This document shows, piece after piece, positions 15,711-24,125 of a DNA stretch of 48,493 nt. The DNA lies in NCBI GenBank assembly GCA_024403375.1, contig JAKSRZ010000004.1, positions 1 through 48,493 of the forward strand, given 5' to 3'. A program made the position numbers and the translations under genes. Under the pieces are notes generated by a model. It made no database searches. It was not told the DNA's origin and saw only the letters and a list, made by a program, of their open reading frames with translations. This DNA comes from Lachnospiraceae bacterium. GTDB taxonomy: Bacteria > Bacillota > Clostridia > Lachnospirales > Lachnospiraceae. Position 1 is the first letter of the stretch, and each line of letters begins with the position of its first letter.

Positions 15711-15998
15711 AAAATGAATATTTGAGGTGATTTAAAAATCTTTCGAGAAATGGCTACGGGCGCCGGTGGCGCTTAAACACTGGGGTTCAGAACAATGGGA
15801 GCCTTCAGTTTATTGGTTGAACTTTATAATTTAGGTGCAAAAAAGGATGTCGGATTAGTTGCTTCGGCACCCCGAAATCCTACCCTAAAGGGTAGGATTT
15901 CGGGGTGGTTGTTGGGGCTCAAAAATGCCTGTAATATTTCAAGCATAAATGTGTAAAAATATTCTGACAATATTTTTCGGGAAAGGAATTCATTAATC
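15711..15998 (+). other. Structured 5' leader of a chemoreceptor gene (possible riboswitch or cis RNA)
   Basis: The 337-bp gap before the chemoreceptor holds no gene but much secondary structure. A GC-rich block at about 15752-15803 contains a GCGCC/GGCGC hairpin enclosed by GGCT/AGCC. A perfect 19-bp stem follows at 15868-15907. An AT-rich hairpin with T5 (AAAAATATT, loop CTGAC, AATATTTTT, 15955-15977) stands just before the ribosome binding site and could be a terminator. TTCGG at 15864-15868 can also pair with CCGAA inside the 19-bp stem, giving alternative folds. I do not recognise a known riboswitch class; the c-di-GMP-I core sequence is absent. Confidence 0.45.
15868..15907 (+). repeat. 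Perfect 19-bp inverted repeat, 2-nt centre
   Basis: CACCCCGAAATCCTACCCT (15868-15886) is exactly complementary to 15889-15907, with AA between. There is no T-run on either side, so it is not a normal intrinsic terminator. A perfect stem of this length in a leader suggests either a strong RNA hairpin or a palindromic repeat element. Confidence 0.75.
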
Positions 15999-17717
15999 AT
16001 GAAAGTAAGAAGAATCAGCATCACTACCAAAATTACCATCGTAGTATTAGTACTGCTGTTGGCAGCAACCGGAATCATCGGCGGAATGGTGTATTCGAAG
16101 GAAAGTGCAGCACTCAAAGACCTTGTTACACGTTCAGCTTTAGAGGTGGCAAATGTAACAAGTACTGATATCACAAAGCGCGGCTGGGCTGACGAACTTA
16201 ATACACTGACTCCGGGCCGGGAGGATTCAGAACTGTTTGTAACAATAAACGATCTGATGCATTCCTTTGCCGATAGCGCAGGAGTAGAGTTTGTATATTC
16301 TATAACATCAGATGGAAATAAGGCATACTTCCAGGTTGCAGTTGCAGGAGAAGATGTAATGCCGATTGGCGACGAATTTGATTATCAGCCTGCTGTCGGA
16401 GAAGCGCTCAGAGGAAAAAGCAGTGTGGGTGAAGAGTATACAGATGATTATGGTACGCACATTACTGCATATTCACCCATATATGACTCAAATAAAAAGG
16501 TTGTCGGAATTCTTTGCGTTGATACAAGCACGGCCAGTGTTCAGAAAGAACTTAAATCGGCAAAGTCTGTTATCTTAATTGCGAGCCTGATCGACCTCGT
16601 GATTGGTCTGGCTATTATTTTCCTGTTTATGAGTTCCTTGAAAAAGCAGTTCGTTCTGCTTAATAACAAGATTGTTGAGCTGGGTAACGGAAATGGTGAC
16701 TTAACAAAAACTCTTGATGTGAACAGTGGAGATGAGATGGAAGTAATTGCAGGAAATGTAAATAAGTTCATCTTATTCATCAGAGATATTGTAAAAGGAA
16801 CTACAGAAAACTCAAATCAGCTTGGTGTTTCAGCGCATGAAATCAAGTCAAGCGTTGCAAGCACCACAAATCAGGTTTCTGATATTTCAGCTGTTATGGA
16901 AGAAATGAGCTCCTCCACAGAGGAAATCAGCTCAACACTTACAACTATCAGTACATCTATTGATGGGGCATTGGATAGTGTAAAGGAGATTGCTTCAACA
17001 GCAGATAAAAATGCAACCGAGGCAAATGATATTGCCAAGAGAGCAGAAAAAATGTTCAATATGGCAAATGCTTCCAAGGAAGAGGCTCATGCAGCTACCG
17101 GCGAAATGAGAAACAATCTTGAAAATAAGATTAGTGAAAGCAAGAAAATTAACAAGATTACAGAACTTACAGATAACATTATCGGCATTGCAGGACAGAC
17201 AAATCTCCTTGCTCTGAACGCGTCTATTGAGGCTGCAAGAGCAGGTGATGCAGGTCGTGGTTTTGCGGTTGTTGCAGAGGAAATCAAGACACTTGCCACA
17301 AACTCCAATCAGATTGCAGAAGAAATCAAGCTCATTGGCTCAGAAGTTACAGCAATTGTAAACGATCTGGCAAAGGGCTCGGAAGAGATGATGGATTTCA
17401 TGATTAAGACTGCTGATAATGGTTACGATAATCTCTTGTCCACAAGTGAAAAATATAAGAACGAAATGGACAAGATTGGTCAGATGATGACTGAATTCAA
17501 GAGAAGAAGTAACGAAATTCAGAATCAAATGATGGAAATCAACGTTGCCGTTAAGAATATCGATGAGGGCGTAAATGATAACGCTCAGGGTGTTTCCTCA
17601 AGTGCAGAATCATTGAATGCAATTGTCATGAATATGGACCAGCTTAACAAAGAAGCAGGGGCAAATATGGAAATTGCAGATAAGATTCAGGCTGATATGC
17701 ATAAGTTTATTGTATAA
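15999..17717 (+). CDS. Methyl-accepting chemotaxis protein (first)
   Basis: 572 residues. N-terminal membrane helix at about 9-31, an extracellular sensor region (about 32-188) of single-Cache type (for example [27 protein letters not shown]), second membrane helix about 190-212, HAMP linker about 213-265, then a long coiled-coil signalling domain. The hairpin tip that binds CheA/CheW is clear: [20 protein letters not shown], followed by [13 protein letters not shown]. It would direct flagellar motility toward or away from a small molecule bound by the Cache domain. The gene stands alone behind a long leader and ends 5 bp before the convergent YitT gene. The ribosome binding site is GGGAAAGG. 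Confidence 0.95.
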   Translation: MKVRRISITTKITIVVLVLLLAATGIIGGMVYSKESAALKDLVTRSALEVANVTSTDITKRGWADELNTLTPGREDSELFVTINDLMHSFADSAGVEFVYSITSDGNKAYFQVAVAGEDVMPIGDEFDYQPAVGEALRGKSSVGEEYTDDYGTHITAYSPIYDSNKKVVGILCVDTSTASVQKELKSAKSVILIASLIDLVIGLAIIFLFMSSLKKQFVLLNNKIVELGNGNGDLTKTLDVNSGDEMEVIAGNVNKFILFIRDIVKGTTENSNQLGVSAHEIKSSVASTTNQVSDISAVMEEMSSSTEEISSTLTTISTSIDGALDSVKEIASTADKNATEANDIAKRAEKMFNMANASKEEAHAATGEMRNNLENKISESKKINKITELTDNIIGIAGQTNLLALNASIEAARAGDAGRGFAVVAEEIKTLATNSNQIAEEIKLIGSEVTAIVNDLAKGSEEMMDFMIKTADNGYDNLLSTSEKYKNEMDKIGQMMTEFKRRSNEIQNQMMEINVAVKNIDEGVNDNAQGVSSSAESLNAIVMNMDQLNKEAGANMEIADKIQADMHKFIV

Positions 17718-17722
17718 ACTCG

Positions 17723-18592
17723 CTAGTTCAATCCTCTGAAGCCCTTACCGATAATCTCACTGGAATTATAGATTGTAATAAAGCTGCTGGGCTCGTGCTC
17801 CTTTACGAATTTACGAAGCTGCACGGCCTGGCCGCGTTTCATAACAGTCATGATGACGGTTTTGGGCTGGTGAGAAAAGGCACCGTTGGCTGTGTATGTG
17901 GTTGCGCTTCTGTGAAGCTCATTGATTATATAATCACAGATGGGCTCGGGATTTTCGCACACGATGGTGAAGGACTTACATTTATTGATATTTTCAATAA
18001 CGTCATCGATAACAAGAGTCTTAGCCAGAAGTCCTGTTAAGGAGAAAAGACCTGTCTGAATATCGAATACGAAACAGGAAATAACAACTATAATAAAATC
18101 TATGAAAAACAACGCCCACCCAATAGAAAAGTGGGTGTATTTTTTTACTATCATTGCGATAATATCAGTGCCGCCGCCGGATGCGTTTATGTTAAAAAGA
18201 ATGGCAGCGGAAAGGGCGGGAAGGAGTATGGCAAAAATCAGCTCCAGCACAGGCTGCTGAGTAAGGGGCTCGGATAAGCCTATGAATTTATCCATAAGAG
18301 AAATAACAACTGAGCTCAATACGCTGGCATATACTGTCTTCAGGCCGAAGCTCTTACCTAAGAAAATGAAGCCCAGCACAAGGAGCGCCATGTTGATAAT
18401 AAGGTTATAGTTCGAAGCTACACCACCGAATGCTCTGGCAAGCACGATGGAGATACCTGTAACTCCGCCGAAGGAAAAATTGTTGGTGAATTTAAAGAAG
18501 TAAACGCCGATATCAAGAAGGGCGATGGCAGCGGTGATAAGGCCGTATTCCTTAAGAATTGCAGATAAAGGTTTTTTCTCTTTTGTTTCCAT
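17723..18592 (-). CDS. YitT-family membrane protein
   Basis: 289 residues from ATG 18592 (AGGAGA upstream), the normal family length; longer upstream frames cross the promoter. Five to six membrane helices in the first 200 residues, with the family region NFSFGGVTGISIVLARAFGG and ASGGGTDIIAMIVKKYTH, then a soluble C-terminal domain (DUF2179) containing the conserved TAVNGAFS-like segment, here TYTANGAFSHQPKTVIMTV. The function of YitT proteins is not established. It is transcribed toward the first chemoreceptor and shares a divergent promoter region with the nicotinamidase-like gene. Confidence 0.9.
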   Translation of the reverse strand: METKEKKPLSAILKEYGLITAAIALLDIGVYFFKFTNNFSFGGVTGISIVLARAFGGVASNYNLIINMALLVLGFIFLGKSFGLKTVYASVLSSVVISLMDKFIGLSEPLTQQPVLELIFAILLPALSAAILFNINASGGGTDIIAMIVKKYTHFSIGWALFFIDFIIVVISCFVFDIQTGLFSLTGLLAKTLVIDDVIENINKCKSFTIVCENPEPICDYIINELHRSATTYTANGAFSHQPKTVIMTVMKRGQAVQLRKFVKEHEPSSFITIYNSSEIIGKGFRGLN

Positions 18593-18620
18593 AAATGTCT
18601 CCTTTGGGATAACTATAGAG

Positions 18621-18649
18621 AGTATATTACTTGTGAAGGAAATGAGCAA
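18621..18649 (-). promoter_or_regulatory. Promoter of the YitT gene
   Basis: Minus strand: TTGCTC (18644-18649), 17-bp spacer, TATACT (18621-18626), about 29 bp before the start codon at 18592. Confidence 0.6.
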
Positions 18650-18653
18650 TAGA

Positions 18654-18682
18654 TTTACAAAAGTATACATGTATGTCATAAT
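18654..18682 (+). promoter_or_regulatory. Promoter of the nicotinamidase-like / GH35 operon
   Basis: TTTACA (18654-18659), 17-bp spacer, CATAAT (18677-18682), about 27 bp before ATG 18710. It is divergent from the YitT promoter. Confidence 0.6.
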
Positions 18683-18709
18683 GTTCTTTAATGCGAAGGG
18701 AGAAAAACT

Positions 18710-19231
18710 ATGAAAACTTTGTTTGTTATAGACATGCAGAAGGATTTTATTGACGGCAGCCTTGGAACTAAAGAGGCGGTGGCCATAGTTCCGAAGGTTA
18801 AGGCAAAAATCGATGAATATAGAAAAGCAGGTGCCCAGATTATTTTTACAAGAGACACACATCAGAAAAACTATCTGGAAACCCAGGAAGGACATAAGCT
18901 TCCTGTTGAACATTGTATTGAGGGAACGGAAGGCTGGCAGATAGCGAAGGAGCTGGAGGTTCTACCGGATGACATTGTTATCAACAAGGTAACCTTCGGA
19001 CATGATTGGTCTAAGCATATACAGCAGGTTCCGGACCTTATTAAGGGCGATGAGTTCGAGCTTATCGGCCTGTGTACGGACATTTGTGTTATATCAAATG
19101 CACTGGGCTTAAAAGCAATCTATCCCGAAATACCGATTTCAGTTGATTCATCCTGCTGTGCAGGCGTAACCCCGGAGTCCCATGATAATGCTTTGGCAGC
19201 TATGAAAATGTGCCAGATTGAGGTTTTATGA
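18710..19231 (+). CDS. Cysteine hydrolase, nicotinamidase-like
   Basis: 173 residues. The isochorismatase-like fold shows the catalytic triad D8 (VIDMQKDF), K93 (INKVTF) and C126 in the motif CTDICV. A metal site typical of nicotinamidases is also present: D49 and H51 in TRDTH and H68 in PVEHC. That set favours nicotinamidase (nicotinamide to nicotinate, NAD salvage) over a plain isochorismatase-like hydrolase, but some related amidases share it. GAAGGG precedes the ATG. The stop overlaps the start of the GH35 gene by four bases (ATGA), so the two are translationally coupled, although no metabolic link between them is obvious. Confidence 0.86.
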   Translation: MKTLFVIDMQKDFIDGSLGTKEAVAIVPKVKAKIDEYRKAGAQIIFTRDTHQKNYLETQEGHKLPVEHCIEGTEGWQIAKELEVLPDDIVINKVTFGHDWSKHIQQVPDLIKGDEFELIGLCTDICVISNALGLKAIYPEIPISVDSSCCAGVTPESHDNALAAMKMCQIEVL

Positions 19232-21270
19232 GAATAAACATGGATAAAGAAAGACCGTTACTTGCCCATCCCATGGGAGGCTGCGACAAGGCAGGTAACA
19301 AGTACGGAGTAAACAACAAGTATCTTACAAAGAATGACCAGGCTATTATCCCCATAATGGGTGAATTTCATTACAGCAGATACAACAGAGATGAGTGGCA
19401 TGATGCACTGCTGAAAATGAAGGCAGGCGGTGTGGACATAGTTGCCACATACATATTCTGGATTCACCATGAGGAAGAGAAGGGCGTGTTTGATTTCAGC
19501 GGCCAAAGAGACCTCAGAGCCTTTGTTGAGGAATGCGGCAAGGTGGGCATGAACGTCTGGCTCAGAATCGGTCCTTGGGCCCATGGAGAATGCAGAAACG
19601 GCGGTTTCCCCGATTGGCTCTGTAACGAGCTCGGTCATAATGGATTCGGCCCCGTAAAAGGCTCAGAAGTGAAGGGCCATTTAACAAGAGCAAATGATCC
19701 TTTGTATCTGGAATATGTAAAAATATTCTGGGAAAAGATATATGGGCAGGTAAGTGACCTTATGGTAAAGGACGGAGGCCCTGTTCTCGGTATTCAGCTT
19801 GAAAACGAATATTGCCATGCAGGCGGTGCACCTACAAAGGAGATGGGCTTTGAGCATATGCTTACCCTTCAGAAAATGGCCGCTGATATAGGCTTTGAAA
19901 CTCCCTATTGCACAGCAACTGCCTGGGGCGGAGCAATTGTCCTGGAGGGCACAACACTTCCCGTATTAAGCGGATATGTTGATGCACCATGGGCGAACAG
20001 CACAGAAGAGCTTCCCGCATCTGAAAACTTCCTTTTTATTCCCTTCCATAACGATGCTAATGTGGGTTCTGACCTTGCTTCCGGTGACGGAAAAGAGTTC
20101 TATTCAAAAGAAAAGAATCCGTACCTTACAGCGGAGTTGGGCGGAGGTATTCAGGTTACACAGCACAGAAGAACGTACCCCTTCCCCGAAGATATTGAAG
20201 CACAGACCTTATGTATGCTGGGTGCCGGTGCCAACCTTTTGGGCTACTATATGTACCATGGCGGCACAAATCCTGACGGAAAGCTTTCAGACCTTCAGGA
20301 GTCCAAAGCAACGGGCTATTACAATGACCTTCCCAGAAAGTGCTACGATTTCTGTACTTGTATAAGAGAAAACGGTAAGGTTGCGGAAAGCTACCATCGC
20401 CTCAAAAAAATACACAATATGATTCATACCTTTACAGAGGAGCTGGCAGGTGCCGACGTATATCTTCCTGATGTACAGCCTGAAAGCCCTGAGGATATGG
20501 AAACTCCAAGAGTCAGCGTAAGATACAATTCTGACTGCGGAACAGGCTTCCTGTTCATCAATAATCATCAGCGTAAGAGAAATATGAAGGCTATTGACGG
20601 TCTTGAAGTTGAGATTAACGTGGAAGGAAAGCAGGCCTTTCTCATTCATGACATTACTGTAAAGAGCAGTGAAACCGCAATTATTCCCTTCGGACTAAAA
20701 ATGGGAGACACCACACTTTTAAGCACAAATGCTTCCCTCTTATGCAAAATCGGCGAGAGATACTTCTTCTATGCAGACGATAATGCAGAAGTTTATTTTG
20801 ATTTTGAGGAAGAAGCTTACGAAGATATTGTGGTGCTTACAAGAGATCAGGCCAAGTATTCATACATATTCGGCAACAGTCTTTATATTACAGACAAGTC
20901 TCTCATGGAAGAGGACGGTAACGTTTATGTACTGACCTCAGAGCCTTGCGAAATTATCAGAATTCCTGAGGACGGAGAGGCAGAGACGATTCGTGTTCAA
21001 AAGGAAGCCCTTACCGATGTACATGAAAAGTACCTGCACGTGGATTTTGGTGGTGATACAGCTACAATTTCCAGCAAGGGTAAGCTTCTTACCGACTGGT
21101 TCTCAGAGGGTGAGGAGTGGGTTATTGCCATGAAGCGTTATGGCTATACCGAAGACTATGACATCGAAATTACGCCGTTTAAAGAAGGTATTTATTATGA
21201 CCTGCCACCTAAAAAAGGATGTCAGATCAATAACAAGTACTTAGAAGTTGAGTATAAAGTCAGATTATAA
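19228..21270 (+). CDS. Glycoside hydrolase family 35 (beta-galactosidase type)
   Basis: 680 residues; the ATG overlaps the previous stop, with GAGG seven bases ahead (a second ATG lies four codons later). The TIM barrel carries GEFHYSRYNRDEWHDALLKM, LRIGPWAHGECRNGGFPDWL and the acid/base motif QLENEY (E194); the likely nucleophile is E303 in LTAELGGGI, where many GH35 enzymes have a TEFW-type motif. The C-terminal 300 residues are beta-rich accessory domains. No signal peptide is seen, so it is probably cytoplasmic and acts on imported oligosaccharides. GH35 enzymes release terminal beta-galactose; exact linkage is unknown. A bidirectional terminator follows. Confidence 0.9.
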   Translation: MRINMDKERPLLAHPMGGCDKAGNKYGVNNKYLTKNDQAIIPIMGEFHYSRYNRDEWHDALLKMKAGGVDIVATYIFWIHHEEEKGVFDFSGQRDLRAFVEECGKVGMNVWLRIGPWAHGECRNGGFPDWLCNELGHNGFGPVKGSEVKGHLTRANDPLYLEYVKIFWEKIYGQVSDLMVKDGGPVLGIQLENEYCHAGGAPTKEMGFEHMLTLQKMAADIGFETPYCTATAWGGAIVLEGTTLPVLSGYVDAPWANSTEELPASENFLFIPFHNDANVGSDLASGDGKEFYSKEKNPYLTAELGGGIQVTQHRRTYPFPEDIEAQTLCMLGAGANLLGYYMYHGGTNPDGKLSDLQESKATGYYNDLPRKCYDFCTCIRENGKVAESYHRLKKIHNMIHTFTEELAGADVYLPDVQPESPEDMETPRVSVRYNSDCGTGFLFINNHQRKRNMKAIDGLEVEINVEGKQAFLIHDITVKSSETAIIPFGLKMGDTTLLSTNASLLCKIGERYFFYADDNAEVYFDFEEEAYEDIVVLTRDQAKYSYIFGNSLYITDKSLMEEDGNVYVLTSEPCEIIRIPEDGEAETIRVQKEALTDVHEKYLHVDFGGDTATISSKGKLLTDWFSEGEEWVIAMKRYGYTEDYDIEITPFKEGIYYDLPPKKGCQINNKYLEVEYKVRL

Positions 21271-21279
21271 ACAAAAAAA

Positions 21280-21319
21280 TGCCTGTCACTGTACATACTA
21301 CAATGACAGGCAATATTTT
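21280..21319. terminator. Bidirectional intrinsic terminator
   Basis: TGCCTGTCA (21280-21288) pairs with TGACAGGCA (21304-21312), with a further TGTA/TACA pairing inside. The right side continues ATATTTTT and the left side is A-rich, so it can end both the GH35 transcript and the convergent chemoreceptor transcript. Confidence 0.88.
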
Positions 21320-21325
21320 TACTGA

Positions 21326-23203
21326 TTATCTGTCTACCATGTTGTAAAGCTTTTCAGTTTCATCTGCCATTCTTACTGCAGCTTCCTTACTCTGCTTTGC
21401 AACCTCAGCATTAGCCTTAACAACTTTGGAAATCTTTTCGAGACCACTTTCTGCCTCGCGAACAACGTCCATATTTCCGGCAACCATCTTGCTCATCTCA
21501 CGAACAGCCTCGCCGGATTCACGAATACGCTCAACGGCAGCGGTGAAGCCATCTACAGCTGACTGAGTCATAGCGTTACCATGGCTGACTGCGTTGATGG
21601 AATTCTGAATGAGATTATGTGTTTCCTGAGAAGCTTCGGAGCTTCGTGTTGCAAGCTGACCGATTTCTGTTGCTACTACTGCAAAGCCTCTGCCTGCCTC
21701 GCCTGCACGAGCAGCCTCAATTGAAGCATTAAGTGCAAGAAGGTTTGTCTGGGAAGCAATTTCATCGATTTCTGAAATGATTCGCTCAATAGCCTTTGAT
21801 GTATCTGTGATTTCATCCATGGAGCCTGAGAGCTTGCTGATTAATTCTCTTGTATCTACGAGACCATCGACAGCGTGCATTGTCTCATCTGAAATAAGAT
21901 TTGCGGACTTGACGCTTTCGGAAAGCTTCTTGGAAAGTTCCTGCATCTTATTATGCATTTCGTCAACGGCATCCTTCTGATTTTCGCTGCCTGCGTTGAT
22001 GTTTTCTGCAGTGTCAAGAGTAGTTTTTGAAACAGAATCGAGCTGAGCACATACGCTCTTAACGTCCTCGAACAACTTCTGAGATGCTGCCACATCGGCA
22101 TTCTGCTTATCAATAAGCTCCTGATTTGCACTCATCTGCTCGTTAATGCTGTCAACCATAGAATTGATGCTGTCACCAAGCTCTACAAATTCTGTCTGAG
22201 AATTCTCGGTTACTTTTACAGTGTAATCGCCTGTGGCAATCTTGCTTACATCATTGCTGATGTTCTTGATGCCGTTAACAATCTCTCTACGAACCATTCT
22301 GAGAATAGCGATTATGAGATAAAGGTTAACACCTGCGATACAGATGAACATAAGTCCGATGATGCTGAAGGGAGTGCTTGTGTAATCCTTTTTGGGGAAA
22401 GCAACGCCGATATAAAGACCATCATATTCCTCTGCGTAGCACCAGTACTTTACGCCGTCCATATTGGTGTTGAACTTTCCGGACATAGTCTTGGGAAGAC
22501 CAACTTCTGTTGCCTGCTTTCCAAGGTGTGCGGAATTCTTGTGTGCAATTAATTCTCCTGTTGCCTGATCAATTGCAAAAACAAAACCGGTGGACTCAAA
22601 GTCCAACTGACTAAGAACAACATTTATGTTATTGCCGGCCGTTGCTTCTGTAAGTACGGTAGGCTGAAGTTCAATCTGAATATATCCGGGAACATCAAGA
22701 CGGGGAACACCGATGTACTGCTTGATTTCTCCTGTTGTACCATTTGCCATAGGCTCCTGGACAATCTCAAGTGTGGGATCTGCAAGAATAGCATTGAAAG
22801 CAGCAGACTGCTCTGAACTTGCCATATCATAATTAACGTATCCGGGGTTATCACTATGAGTGATGATACCATTGCCGTCGATTACGCAAATGCAGCTTGC
22901 ATCAAGTTTTTTACTGAGTGCTGCAAGATAACCTTCCTGGTCAAGAAGTGAAGGATTCGCTGCAAAAAGTTCTGCAAGTGCTCTTGCTTTTGCAAGGTTG
23001 TTATCGCCCACGTTCTTGGTGAGAACTTCAACGTTTTTATTACTGTTCTCAAGGGTTGATCTTACCTGCTGCAGCTTGTTGGCAGCACTCTTCTGGTAAC
23101 GAACGTTTGCATTTAAGAACTGCATTCCGGCGATAAGAATTACAACAATAAGTCCGGAAACGAGCATGTTAATGAATAGATTTTTTAATACCTTCTTTTC
23201 CAT
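21326..23203 (-). CDS. Methyl-accepting chemotaxis protein (second)
   Basis: 625 residues. First membrane helix about 10-30, a large extracellular sensor region (about 31-280) with dCache-like features, including a segment reading [20 protein letters not shown] and a second PAS-like lobe near [20 protein letters not shown], then the second membrane helix (about 282-306), HAMP (about 307-360) and a signalling domain with the tip [20 protein letters not shown] and [13 protein letters not shown]. The two chemoreceptors of this window differ throughout the sensor, so they detect different ligands. The gene is monocistronic between a terminator and its own promoter. Confidence 0.95.
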   Translation of the reverse strand: MEKKVLKNLFINMLVSGLIVVILIAGMQFLNANVRYQKSAANKLQQVRSTLENSNKNVEVLTKNVGDNNLAKARALAELFAANPSLLDQEGYLAALSKKLDASCICVIDGNGIITHSDNPGYVNYDMASSEQSAAFNAILADPTLEIVQEPMANGTTGEIKQYIGVPRLDVPGYIQIELQPTVLTEATAGNNINVVLSQLDFESTGFVFAIDQATGELIAHKNSAHLGKQATEVGLPKTMSGKFNTNMDGVKYWCYAEEYDGLYIGVAFPKKDYTSTPFSIIGLMFICIAGVNLYLIIAILRMVRREIVNGIKNISNDVSKIATGDYTVKVTENSQTEFVELGDSINSMVDSINEQMSANQELIDKQNADVAASQKLFEDVKSVCAQLDSVSKTTLDTAENINAGSENQKDAVDEMHNKMQELSKKLSESVKSANLISDETMHAVDGLVDTRELISKLSGSMDEITDTSKAIERIISEIDEIASQTNLLALNASIEAARAGEAGRGFAVVATEIGQLATRSSEASQETHNLIQNSINAVSHGNAMTQSAVDGFTAAVERIRESGEAVREMSKMVAGNMDVVREAESGLEKISKVVKANAEVAKQSKEAAVRMADETEKLYNMVDR

Positions 23204-23263
23204 ATGGAGGATTCCTTTCCTTTCGTAAAATCAGCTAAGCCTTTGGGGTAAGGCGCACATACG

Positions 23264-23292
23264 ATTATCTTATGAAAAATCAATGGTTTCAA
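23264..23292 (-). promoter_or_regulatory. Promoter of the second chemoreceptor gene
   Basis: Minus strand: TTGAAA (23287-23292), 17-bp spacer, GATAAT (23264-23269). A housekeeping-type promoter; no sigma-28-type sequence seen. Confidence 0.5.
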
Positions 23293-23328
23293 TTAACAGC
23301 TAATAAAGTTACTGTAAAATTATATACA

Positions 23329-23357
23329 TTGACTCTTTTCGTCAAATAATTTATTCT
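23329..23357 (+). promoter_or_regulatory. Promoter of the TlpA / CXXC / ferredoxin operon
   Basis: TTGACT (23329-23334), 17-bp spacer, TATTCT (23352-23357). The first start codon, at 23386, follows GGAGG at 23374-23378. Confidence 0.7.
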
Positions 23358-23385
23358 GTATTCACACTAGTTTGGAGGTTATAAA

Positions 23386-23979
23386 ATGAAAAAAATTAAA
23401 ATGATAATGGCACTTATGTGCGTGATGCTCTTTACTCTTTCTGCCTGCGGATCTTCAGCAGGAACCAACGCAACAGTAACGGAAGCTCCTGTTGAGACAC
23501 CTGAAGCTGATGAACCTCAGGATGGTGTACTTTCTGTATTTGAAGCAGTGGGACTTGACGGAAAAAATTATGATCAGACAGTGCTTGAAGGACACAAAAT
23601 CACAATGATTAACGTCTGGGGAACTTTCTGCGGACCTTGTATCAAGGAAATGCCTTATCTTGGCGATTTTTCCAGAGAATACGATTCCTCTGATTTTCAG
23701 ATTATCGGTATTATCTGCGATGCTGCTGACAGAGAAATGAAGCCTATTGAATCTGCTCTGGCAGATGCAAGAGACATTATTTCCGATACAAAGGCGGATT
23801 ATCTCCACTTACTGCCCTCAGAATCATTGACAGAGCGTGTACTTTATTATGCTGATGCCGTTCCGCTTACTTTCTTCGTAAATGAGAAGGGAGAACAGGT
23901 TGGTGATGGCTATGTTGGTTCAAGGGATAAGAAGAGCTGGAAGAAAATCATCAACGAGTTATTGGAGAGTGTGAAATGA
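23386..23979 (+). CDS. TlpA/ResA-like thioredoxin-fold lipoprotein
   Basis: 197 residues. Lipoprotein signal with lipobox LSAC and lipidated C21, a Thr/Glu/Pro-rich tether (about 22-47), then a thioredoxin fold. The active site WGTFCGPC holds C82 and C85, followed by IKEMPYLGDF, and the cis-proline region is DAVPLTFFVNEKGE. Extracytoplasmic proteins of this kind reduce or exchange disulfides on the outside of the membrane. The stop overlaps the next start (ATGA), which encodes a CXXC membrane miniprotein, and a 4Fe-4S membrane protein follows, so electrons for this thioredoxin may come through those two proteins (inference). Confidence 0.92.
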   Translation: MKKIKMIMALMCVMLFTLSACGSSAGTNATVTEAPVETPEADEPQDGVLSVFEAVGLDGKNYDQTVLEGHKITMINVWGTFCGPCIKEMPYLGDFSREYDSSDFQIIGIICDAADREMKPIESALADARDIISDTKADYLHLLPSESLTERVLYYADAVPLTFFVNEKGEQVGDGYVGSRDKKSWKKIINELLESVK

Positions 23980-24125
23980 GAAAGAAAAAGCTTCCGATAA
24001 TCGTGCCGATTTTTTCGCTGATACTCGGAATTCTTTTTATAATTTTGGGAGCATTCCGCGGGGAAGCCATAGTTGTTCTCAATAAAGCCATAAGAATATG
24101 TATGGAGTGTATCGGAATTGGCTGA
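23976..24125 (+). CDS. CD1871A-family CXXC miniprotein
   Basis: 49 residues. ATG overlaps the stop of the TlpA-like gene (ATGA) and the stop lies inside the start of the next gene. The N-terminus is basic (MRKKK), one membrane helix covers about 8-26, and a short C-terminal tail carries the CxxC pair C42-M-E-C45. The size, single helix and terminal CxxC next to a TlpA-like thioredoxin and a NapH-like ferredoxin match the small clostridial family named after CD1871A of Clostridioides difficile. Its role is unknown; a redox relay between the membrane ferredoxin and the surface thioredoxin is a reasonable guess. Confidence 0.8.
   Translation: MRKKKLPIIVPIFSLILGILFIILGAFRGEAIVVLNKAIRICMECIGIG

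Noticed and set aside
15711..15998. c-di-GMP riboswitch before the first chemoreceptor
   Set aside because: The conserved GACGCAAAGC and GGUUACCG elements of class I are not present, and no class II core could be seen. Kept only as an unclassified structured leader.
23204..23385. Sigma-28 (flagellar) promoters for the chemoreceptors
   Set aside because: No TAAA-N15-CCGATA-like pair in either chemoreceptor upstream region; housekeeping-type promoters fit instead.
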